Below are positions 57,347 through 64,000 of a DNA stretch of 64,000 bases, in pieces. The DNA is taken from positions 1 through 64,000 of the forward strand of contig JAKUPL010000012.1 of the NCBI GenBank assembly GCA_022449455.1, written 5' to 3'. Each line of letters opens with the position of its first letter. The first letter of the stretch is position 1. The notes beneath the pieces were generated by a model, which did not search any database, was not told where the DNA came from, and worked only from the letters and a program-made list of their open reading frames with translations. Both the position numbers and the translations under genes were made by a program. The DNA comes from Alcanivorax sp. Lineage in GTDB: Bacteria; Pseudomonadota; Gammaproteobacteria; Pseudomonadales; Alcanivoracaceae.

Positions 57347-58209
57347 TAGCGCACCCCCTTGGTGAACAGGCCGGTGGGTTTGATGGACAGGATGGCCACC
57401 AACAACACGAAGGCGATCAGGTCCTTGTAGGTGCCGGACAGGTAGTAGCCGCCGAGCGCCTCGGCGAAACCGATGATCAGGCCGCCGACGATGGCGCCGG
57501 GGATGCTGCCCATGCCGCCCAGGATGATGATCACGAACGCCTTCATGATCACCAGGTGCCCCATGGCCGGGTACACCAGGTTGATCGGCGCGAACAGGGT
57601 GGCGCCCACCGCCGCCAGGAAGCCGGCGATGGCGAAGGTCATCATCGCCACCCGGTTGGCGTCGATGCCGACCAGGAAGGCGCCTTCACGGTTCTGCGCC
57701 ATGGCGATGATGGTGGAACCGGTCATGGTCTTTTTCAGATACAGGTGCAGTGCGCCCATCAGCGAGAAGGCGCCGACGATGATCAGCAGGCGCTGGGCCG
57801 GCAGGGTCAGGGAACCGAAGTGGAAGATCTCGGTGTAGGGGGTGGGCATGCGGCGGAAATCCGCGCCCCAGTGCATCTGCACCACGGCTTCCAGGAACAG
57901 CAGAATACCGATGGCGGCGATCTTGTCATGGATCGGCGGCGCGTGCCGCAACGGATGGAACACCAGCCGCTCGCAGAGCACCGACAGCACCGCCACCACT
58001 ACCCCGGCGCCGGCCATGGCCACCCAGTAGTTGAGGCCGTGCTCGACCATGATGAAATAACTGACGTAGGCGCCCACCATGTAGAGCGCGCCATGGGCGA
58101 AGTTGGGAACGTGCAGGATACCGTAGACCAGGGTCAGCCCCAGGGCCACCAGCCCGTAGATACTGCCCAGCGTCAGGCCGTTGAGTGCTTGTTGCAAAAA
58201 CACGTCCAA
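57346..58209 (-). CDS. livH: ABC transporter permease LivH-type
   Basis: This partner channel subunit has 287 residues and eight or so helices. It starts MDVFLQQALNGLTLGSIYGL, includes LVYGILHVPNFAHGALYMVG (the LivH N-F-A-H-G motif) and IILGGMGSIPGAIVGGLIIG, and ends KPTGLFTKGVR. It is the first gene of livHMGFJ. The 197-base gap to the upstream CoA ligase gene contains that gene's terminator and a GAAAC-type palindrome, so livH has its own promoter region. Confidence 0.94.
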   Translation of the reverse strand: MDVFLQQALNGLTLGSIYGLVALGLTLVYGILHVPNFAHGALYMVGAYVSYFIMVEHGLNYWVAMAGAGVVVAVLSVLCERLVFHPLRHAPPIHDKIAAIGILLFLEAVVQMHWGADFRRMPTPYTEIFHFGSLTLPAQRLLIIVGAFSLMGALHLYLKKTMTGSTIIAMAQNREGAFLVGIDANRVAMMTFAIAGFLAAVGATLFAPINLVYPAMGHLVIMKAFVIIILGGMGSIPGAIVGGLIIGFAEALGGYYLSGTYKDLIAFVLLVAILSIKPTGLFTKGVR

Positions 58210-58308
58210 GGCTTGAACTCCTCGTTGTTATGAAACCGCCGCGCGCGGCCCTTCCGGAAGTCCCGTCGTCCGGCCCGCGCACTGCTGCGATTTCGTTTTT
58301 CTTGTCAT

Positions 58309-58337
58309 TAAAAACGGCCCGTGAAGAGCCGCCGTTG
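58309..58337 (-). terminator. Rho-independent terminator of the acyl-CoA ligase gene
   Basis: On the minus strand, AACGGC and GCCGTT pair around a 12-base loop, with TTT following. It lies about 70 bases after the ligase stop. A second hairpin (GACGCTAGC/GCCAGCGTC, 58336-58364) precedes it. Confidence 0.65.
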
Positions 58338-58372
58338 ACGCTAGCAGCGGGCGCCGCCAGCGTCAATATTTC

Positions 58373-58396
58373 GGAACACTGTTTCGTTATGGAAAC
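58373..58396. promoter_or_regulatory. Overlapping GAAAC-type palindromes between CoA ligase and livH
   Basis: GGAACACTGTTTC (58373-58385) and GTTTC-GTTATG-GAAAC (58381-58396) overlap by five bases, giving two inverted repeats of the same half-site. They lie about 165 bases upstream of livH and just after the ligase stop. The pattern resembles TetR-family fatty-acid regulators such as PsrA. Confidence 0.45.
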
Positions 58397-58406
58397 GCGA
58401 CCGCCG

Positions 58407-60083
58407 TCAGGCCTGTTTCTGGTGCGCCGCCCACTCCGCTTCCTGCAGCGCGCGCCACATCACCTTGCCGGTGGGCGAACGGGGCAGTTCATCGCGGAAT
58501 TCGACGATCTGCGGCACCTTGTAGGCGGCCATCTGTTCCTTGCACCAGTCGATGATGTCCGCTTCGCTGACCTTGCCCTTCTCGGCGGCGGTCAGTACCA
58601 CGCAGGCCTTGACGGTTTCGCCACGGCGGTCGTGGGGCGCGGAAATCACACAGCTTTCCTGAATCGCCGGGTGCCGGTACATAAGACTTTCGACCTCCGC
58701 CGGCCAGACTTTAAAGCCGGAGGCGTTGATCATGCGCTTGACCCGGTCGACGATGAAGAAATAGCCCTCTTCGTCGTAGTAGCCCATATCACCGGTGCGG
58801 AAGAAGCGTTTGCCGTCCAGGTCGATAAAGGCTTTCTTGGTTTCCTCGGGCCGGTTCCAGTAGCCCTGGAACACCTGCGGGCCGTGGGACACGATCTCCC
58901 CCACTTCACCGACACCCAGCTGCTCGCCGGTTTCCTCGTTGATGATGCGCGAGTCGGTATCGAATACGGGAATGCCCAGGCACTGCTTCTTGGGATGATC
59001 CGCCGGGTTGATGTGGGTGGCGGCGATGGTCTCGGACAGGCCGTAACCTTCGATGTAGCGCAGGCCGGTGAGATTGAACAGCTTGTCGGACACCGCCTCG
59101 GGCATGGCCGCGCCGCCGCCGCCGATGTTCTGCAGGCTGGACAGGTCGAACGATTCCACGTCCGGATCGGACAGCAGATCAATGGCCATGGTGACGATGT
59201 TGGTCCAGCTGGTGACCCGGTAGCGCTCGATCAGCTTGGCCGCGGTGCGGCGGTCCCAGCGGGTCATCAGCACGATGCAGGAGCCCTGGAAGATGGGGCT
59301 GTTCATGGCGCCCTGCATGCCGGTCACGTGGAAGTACGGCAGCGTCGCCAGGGTCACGCCCTCGCGACCGCCGCCGGGCCGCCAGGCGGCGCCGTGCACG
59401 CAGGTGGCCATCACCGAACGGTGGGTGTGCATGCAGCCCTTGGGCGCGCCGGTGGTGCCGGAGCTGTAAGGGAACACCGCCAGGTCGTCGGCGCCCACCA
59501 GCAGATCACCGGGCCGGTAGCCGTCGTCCAGGGCGGCGCGCCAGCCGATCACGCCCTCACCGCTCAGCGGCTGGGCCGGGGCACGCACTTCCGCGGGCAA
59601 CTCCAGGTCGGTGTCGGTGGCGGCGTACTCACCGTAGGCGGCGACGATCACATGACGCAGACGTTCATGACCGATCAGCGATTCGATTTGCGGGAACACT
59701 TCCTGGCCGCACAGGCACACCGAGGCCTGGGTGTCTTCCAGATAATGCTCCAGCTCGGCGGTGCGGTTCATCGGATTGATCGGTACCACGATGGCGTTGG
59801 CGCGCAGGATCGCGTAGTAGCCGATGATGAACTGGGGCGCGTTCTGCATGAACAGCAGCACCCGGTCACCCTTCTCCACGCCCAGGTGCTCGAGCTGGCC
59901 GGCCAGCGCGTCCACCTCGTCCTTCAGCGCCCGGTAGGTAATCGGCCGATCATAGTAGATGATGGCGTTTTCATTGGGGTAGCGAAGGGCGGAAATCGCC
60001 AGATTGTCGTAAAGGCTGGTTTCCGGCAGGGTCAGATGATGGGGGGCACCATCCGGCCAGACGGCAAAATGCCGATCGAACAT
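58407..60083 (-). CDS. AMP-forming acyl-CoA ligase (PimA-like)
   Basis: This ligase activates a carboxylic acid to its CoA thioester using ATP. Its 558 residues show the phosphate-binding motif YSSGTTGAPKGCMHTHRS, the GYGLSETIAATHINP motif, YFFIVDRVKRMINASGFKVW (A8 region) and the C-terminal catalytic lysine in PRSPTGKVMWRAL. Size and sequence style match PimA and long-chain fatty-acid/4-coumarate ligases. The start at 60083 has GGGAGAG upstream. It precedes livHMGFJ and the pim-like genes on the same strand, so the imported acid is probably activated here and then beta-oxidised. Confidence 0.93.
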   Translation of the reverse strand: MFDRHFAVWPDGAPHHLTLPETSLYDNLAISALRYPNENAIIYYDRPITYRALKDEVDALAGQLEHLGVEKGDRVLLFMQNAPQFIIGYYAILRANAIVVPINPMNRTAELEHYLEDTQASVCLCGQEVFPQIESLIGHERLRHVIVAAYGEYAATDTDLELPAEVRAPAQPLSGEGVIGWRAALDDGYRPGDLLVGADDLAVFPYSSGTTGAPKGCMHTHRSVMATCVHGAAWRPGGGREGVTLATLPYFHVTGMQGAMNSPIFQGSCIVLMTRWDRRTAAKLIERYRVTSWTNIVTMAIDLLSDPDVESFDLSSLQNIGGGGAAMPEAVSDKLFNLTGLRYIEGYGLSETIAATHINPADHPKKQCLGIPVFDTDSRIINEETGEQLGVGEVGEIVSHGPQVFQGYWNRPEETKKAFIDLDGKRFFRTGDMGYYDEEGYFFIVDRVKRMINASGFKVWPAEVESLMYRHPAIQESCVISAPHDRRGETVKACVVLTAAEKGKVSEADIIDWCKEQMAAYKVPQIVEFRDELPRSPTGKVMWRALQEAEWAAHQKQA

Positions 60084-60327
60084 GCCTGTACTCTCCCTAA
60101 AAAGTCGTACCGTTTCATGGCGCGGACGGGCCGCGCCCTTTTGTAAAAATTAAGTTGTAGAAATCAAGCTATCAAAATACGCCGCCGACCGGCATGGTGA
60201 TAGCGGTCTGCGAGCGTGAAGAAGCGGCGCCCGGAGCACGGGCAAGCGGTCAATCTGACATGGCCTCCCGGGACCGTCAATATTATTTTGGAATATGATT
60301 TCGAAAAACGGACACCGCCCGGAACCC

Positions 60328-61125
60328 TCAGGGCAGCGGCCGTTCCCCCTGCTCCCAACAGCGGTCCGCCAGAACGTCGTCACAGCGGGTCGGCTGCAGG
60401 GGCATCACCGACACGAAGCCGTCACGCAGGGCCACCACATCCGACTGCGGGTGCTCGATGGCCCCCGGGCGACGCTCGAACGCCAACCAGTGGTACGACA
60501 GGCCGCGCCCGTCGGTACCGTGCACCAGACGGGGCCCGGCGATGCCGCCGCCGATCTGCCGGGTGAAGCGGCTGCCACGCAGTTCCGCCACCGGCCGGTC
60601 CGGGAAATTCAGGTTCCAGCAGGCGCGCTGGTAACCGTCCCGGTCGGCGCCGGCCTCCCACAGTTCGCGGATCAGGGCCGCCGAGTGGCGCTCGGTGGGC
60701 GCGTAGTCGATGGCCTCCCGGTCGCCGACGAAGGCCTGACTCAGGGCAATGCCCGGCAGCCCCAGATGGGCGGCCGCCAGCACCGCCCCCACGGTGCCCG
60801 AATACATCACCGAGTCGCTCAGGTTGGCGCCGCAGTTGACGCCGGAAAGCACCAGATCCGGCGGATCCTCGGCGAACCATTCAGCCATCGCGAACATGAC
60901 GCAGTCCGCCGGCGTGCCGGAGACCGCGAAGCGCCGTTCGCCGTGGTGGTAGACGCGCAGCGGCGAGTGCAGGGAAATGCCCTGCCCCACGCCGCTCTGG
61001 TCGTGCTCCGGCGCCACCGTCCACACTTCATCGGCGAGCTCGGCGGCCACCGCCTCGGCGACCCGCAGCCCGGGGGCGTCGATGCCGTCGTCGTTGGTGA
61101 CCAGGATCTTGCGGAAGGTTTTCAT
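60328..61125 (-). CDS. surE: SurE-family 5'/3'-nucleotidase or acid phosphatase
   Basis: The 265-residue metal-dependent phosphatase has the SurE start ILVTNDDGIDAPGLRVAEAV (catalytic D-D), the VAPEHDQSGVGQGISLHSPL segment with the serine/asparagine ligands, SGTPADCVMFAM and LSGVNCGANLSDSVMYSGTV (the N-x-G-x-N motif). SurE in gammaproteobacteria usually lies with pcm, nlpD and rpoS, which are absent here. This copy sits downstream of a phosphotransferase, SDR and ACAD gene set and may be a second paralogue with another phosphoester substrate. A heptad-repeat element separates it from the kinase gene. Confidence 0.9.
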   Translation of the reverse strand: MKTFRKILVTNDDGIDAPGLRVAEAVAAELADEVWTVAPEHDQSGVGQGISLHSPLRVYHHGERRFAVSGTPADCVMFAMAEWFAEDPPDLVLSGVNCGANLSDSVMYSGTVGAVLAAAHLGLPGIALSQAFVGDREAIDYAPTERHSAALIRELWEAGADRDGYQRACWNLNFPDRPVAELRGSRFTRQIGGGIAGPRLVHGTDGRGLSYHWLAFERRPGAIEHPQSDVVALRDGFVSVMPLQPTRCDDVLADRCWEQGERPLP

Positions 61126-61160
61126 GAAAATCCTCTGCTTATGGGGCGGCCTCTGGCCGC

Positions 61161-61308
61161 GATACAGGATTCAGGAAGCAGGATACAGGCGCGTGATAAC
61201 CATTGGGCTACGGTGAGGCCGTGCCCGCGCTTAAATCAGAGTGCGCGGGCGAGGCCTGGCCATCCACGGGGGCCTGCCCCGCGCCTGCATCCTGCATCCT
61301 GAATCCCG
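61161..61308. repeat. Heptad-repeat inverted element (GATNCAG type) between kinase and surE genes
   Basis: The left arm (61161-61191) is GATACAG, GATTCAG, GAAGCAG, GATACAG then GCGC. The right arm (61281-61308), read inverted, is GATTCAG, GATGCAG, GATGCAG then GCGC. The centre contains a hairpin of GGCCGTGCCCGCGC with GCGCGGGCGAGGCC. Small hairpins flank both ends (GCGGCCTCTGGCCGC at 61145-61160 and CGTCGCCAAAGGCGACG at 61308-61324). Confidence 0.8.
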
Positions 61309-61323
61309 TCGCCAAAGGCGACG

Positions 61324-62379
61324 CTATTTATGCGCCCGGGCGATCTGCCAGCCGCGCTCGGCCATCAGGCCGGCGCGCTTGCCCACTTCCAGGGCGTCCC
61401 GGTTGCTGGCGTTGCCCTGCAGGGCGCGGGCGTACACCCCCTGCAGAATCGCCGCCGAGCGGAACAGGGCGAACGCCAGGAACACCGGCCAGTCGTTGAT
61501 ACCGTCGCGGCCGGCCCCTTCGCAGTAGCGTTCCAGCAGGGTGCGCTCGTCGGGGATGCCACGGGCGCTCAGGTCCAGACCATCCAGCCCGCGTACGCCG
61601 TTGACGCCGTGGGGCATGTGGTACGGCAGGCAGCAGTAGGCCAGGTCCGCCAGCGGGTGGCCGATGGTGGCCAGTTCCCAATCCAGCACCGCCACCACCC
61701 GCGCTTCCCGATTGTCCACCAGCAGGTTGCCCAGGCGGAAGTCACCGTGGGCGATGGCGGCGCTGTCGTCGTCGGGAATGTTGTCCGCCAGCCAGGCCAT
61801 CAGGTTGTCCATGGCCGGCAGTTCATCGGTCTTGGACGCTTCGTACTGGGCGCTCCAGCGCCTCACCTGGCGGGTCACATAGCCCTGGGGCCGGCCGAAA
61901 TCGGCGAGCCCGGCGGCCTGGTAGTCGACCCGGTGCAGCCGCGCCAGGGTGTCGATCTTATCCTGGTAGAGTCGGGTGCGATCGTTCTTGTCGAGGCTCT
62001 CCAGCTGCGGGTGCGAATAGACCCGGCCCGGCACGAAATCCATGACATAGAAGCTGGTGCCGATCACCTCGTCGTCCTCGCACAGCACGTGCATGGTCGG
62101 CACCGGCACCTGGCTGTGTTCGCCCAGCGCCTTCATCACCCGGTACTCCCGGTCCACCTGGTGGGCGGACGGCAGCACCTTGCCCGGCGGCTTCTTGCGC
62201 AGCACATAGCGGCGCGCGCCGCTTTCCAGCAGGTAGGTGGGGTTGGACTGGCCGCCCTGGAACTGGCGCACCGTCAGGGGACCGTCGAGCAGGTCCCGTT
62301 GCTGAAGATAGTCGGCCAGGCGCTTTTCGTCGATGCGATGGGCGTCCAGGACCGGCACGATCTCCGGTTGACCTTCCAT
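61324..62379 (-). CDS. APH-fold phosphotransferase (LvaA / ACAD10-11 kinase-domain like)
   Basis: This 351-residue kinase-like protein has the aminoglycoside-phosphotransferase fold. The catalytic loop is AAIAHGDFRLGNLLVD (HGDxxxxN) and the metal-binding motif VLDWELATIGHPLADLAY. The N-terminal part has the nucleotide region LRKKPPGKVLPSAHQVDREY. The sequence style (FQGGQSNPTYLL, DFVPGRVYSHP) is that of the family fused to acyl-CoA dehydrogenase in human ACAD10/ACAD11 and of LvaA, which phosphorylates 4-hydroxyacyl-CoA. Neighbouring SDR and ACAD genes support such a role. It lies 198 bases after the SDR gene, with a heptad element between. Confidence 0.88.
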   Translation of the reverse strand: MEGQPEIVPVLDAHRIDEKRLADYLQQRDLLDGPLTVRQFQGGQSNPTYLLESGARRYVLRKKPPGKVLPSAHQVDREYRVMKALGEHSQVPVPTMHVLCEDDEVIGTSFYVMDFVPGRVYSHPQLESLDKNDRTRLYQDKIDTLARLHRVDYQAAGLADFGRPQGYVTRQVRRWSAQYEASKTDELPAMDNLMAWLADNIPDDDSAAIAHGDFRLGNLLVDNREARVVAVLDWELATIGHPLADLAYCCLPYHMPHGVNGVRGLDGLDLSARGIPDERTLLERYCEGAGRDGINDWPVFLAFALFRSAAILQGVYARALQGNASNRDALEVGKRAGLMAERGWQIARAHK

Positions 62380-62411
62380 AACAAACCTCTACATAGCGGC
62401 CGATGGCCGCG

Positions 62412-62563
62412 TTTCAGGATGCAGGATGCAGGATGCAGGCGCGGATACGGTCCCCACGAGCTGGCAGGCCGTGCCCGCGCCCCGGTTTAAGCGCGGGCAT
62501 GGCCTCGTCGAGCCTCGTGTCTGTCCCGCGCCTGTACCCTGCATCCTGAACCCTGTATCCGGC
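62412..62563. repeat. Heptad-repeat inverted element (GATNCAG type) between SDR and kinase genes
   Basis: The left arm (62412-62442) is GTTTCAG, GATGCAG, GATGCAG, GATGCAG then GCGC. The right arm (62528-62563), read inverted, is GATACAG, GGTTCAG, GATGCAG, GGTACAG then GCGC. The centre pairs GGCCGTGCCCGCGC with GCGCGGGCATGGCC, nearly the same as in the 61161 element. A flanking hairpin GCGGCCGATGGCCGC is at 62396-62410. Confidence 0.8.
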
Positions 62564-62577
62564 GGCGAAAGCCGCTT

Positions 62578-63342
62578 TTAACAGATCGTTTCGCCGCCGT
62601 CGGCCACGATGGTCTGACCGGTGACATAGCCACTGGCCGCGCTGGACAGGAACAGCGCCACCCCGGCGATATCCACCGGCTCGCCGATGCGGCGCACCGG
62701 GGTGCGCTCCTCGGCGCGCTTGCGGCGTTCGGGGTCCTCGGTGAGCGCCTTGGCGAAGTCGGTGCGCACCAGGCCCGGGGCGATGGCGTTGACACGGATA
62801 TTGCGCGGGCCCCACTCCACCGCCAGGTTGCGGGCCAGGGCGGCCTCGGCGGCCTTGGACACGCCGTAGGTACCAATCACGGTATTACCGCGCAGGCCGG
62901 CGATGCTGGAAATGATCACCACATTGCCGCCGCCGTTCTTGTCCATCTCCGGCAGCACCCGGTTGCACAGCCAGAAGGTGCCCTTGACGTTGGTGTCCAT
63001 GATCTTGTCCCAGGCCTCGTCGGTAAGCTCGGCGGTGGGACCGTAGGCCGGATTGGTGGCGGCGTTGCACACCAGAATATCGATTTTGCCGAAGGCGGCC
63101 AGGGTTTCGTCGACCAGGTTCATCAGGTCGTCTTTCTTGCCCACGTTACAGGGCACGGCGATGGCCTCGCCGCCTTCCGCCTTGATCGCCTCGCACACCT
63201 CGTGGCAAGGCTCCGGCTTGCGGCTGGAGATCACTACCTTGGCGCCGGCGCGGGCCATCTCCTCGGCGATGGATTTGCCGATGCCCCGGGTGGAGCCGGT
63301 GATCAGAGCGACCTTGCCGGTCAGATCGAAGAGTTTGCTCAT
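62578..63342 (-). CDS. Short-chain dehydrogenase/reductase
   Basis: This 254-residue NAD(P)-dependent SDR has the classical cofactor motif TGSTRGIGKSIAEEM, NAATNPAYG, catalytic Ser in VIISSIAGLRG, Y-x-x-x-K in YGVSKAAEAALARNLA, and the GLVRTDFAKAL and VTGQTIVADGG endings. The start at 63342 (MSKLFDLTGKVALITG) follows AAGGAGAAC; the longer frame upstream lies in the ACAD gene. In the lva pathway an SDR (LvaD) reduces levulinyl-CoA to 4-hydroxyvaleryl-CoA, and SDRs accompany many ACAD10-like genes, so a hydroxy/oxo-acyl interconversion is likely. It is 17 bases after the ACAD gene. Confidence 0.92.
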   Translation of the reverse strand: MSKLFDLTGKVALITGSTRGIGKSIAEEMARAGAKVVISSRKPEPCHEVCEAIKAEGGEAIAVPCNVGKKDDLMNLVDETLAAFGKIDILVCNAATNPAYGPTAELTDEAWDKIMDTNVKGTFWLCNRVLPEMDKNGGGNVVIISSIAGLRGNTVIGTYGVSKAAEAALARNLAVEWGPRNIRVNAIAPGLVRTDFAKALTEDPERRKRAEERTPVRRIGEPVDIAGVALFLSSAASGYVTGQTIVADGGETIC

Positions 63343-63359
63343 TGTTGTTCTCCTTGGTT

Positions 63360-64000
<641 letters not shown>

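Overview
The window reads as chromosomal DNA of a GC-rich, aerobic gammaproteobacterium that specialises in lipids and organic acids. The ligA-zipA-smc order, the ohrR-ohr pair, Pseudomonas-type REP sequences and the density of acyl-CoA dehydrogenases, CoA ligases and thiolases fit an Alcanivorax/Alloalcanivorax-like marine hydrocarbon degrader. That taxonomic placement is inference.

Layout. 1-468: the end of an IS3-family element running off the left edge. 529-2248: small accessory genes (MAPEG protein, YheU, an unknown protein, a lytic-transglycosylase-like lipoprotein). 2328-9458: the housekeeping block ligA, zipA, smc on the minus strand, with a REP pair between ligA and zipA. 9613-13478: a patchwork of segments bounded by inverted GGGTCGGACC repeats around dbpA. 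The largest segment (about 1.85 kb) is strikingly AT-rich and carries small membrane-protein genes, one of them broken. 13510-26143: a two-partner secretion locus, with a 3,680-residue filamentous adhesin (TpsA) and its outer-membrane transporter (TpsB). 26688-31374: cysZ, the ohr/ohrR peroxide system, an AraC regulator with two divergent unknown genes, and a thiolase.

31642-36072: acyl-CoA dehydrogenase, MBL hydrolase, quinone oxidoreductase and a class II aldolase. 36295-45168: a catabolic island with a FAD oxidoreductase plus BenE-type permease (probable ATT start), a GntR regulator, and a minus-strand operon of a metal-ligand-less class II aldolase homologue, a TRAP transporter (dctQ, dctM, dctP) and a 3-hydroxyacyl-CoA-type dehydrogenase, preceded by a LysR regulator. 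45329-48739: a three-gene unit (CurA-like reductase, MFS pump, ketopantoate-reductase-like protein).

48908-60083: a minus-strand locus resembling the Rhodopseudomonas pim system for dicarboxylic acids (acyl-CoA ligase, two-subunit acyl-CoA dehydrogenase, fused hydratase/dehydrogenase) combined with a complete Liv-type ABC importer. 60328-64000: acyl-CoA dehydrogenase, SDR and phosphotransferase in one unit. This gene set is that of the levulinate (lva) and ACAD10/ACAD11 routes for 4-hydroxyacids; a SurE phosphatase lies downstream.

Two non-coding signals stand out. One is a family of intergenic elements built from facing arms of about four heptamers each, in three unrelated sequence versions. 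The other is the GGGTCGGACC-bounded element family with AT-rich interiors. No tRNA, rRNA or CRISPR was recognised.
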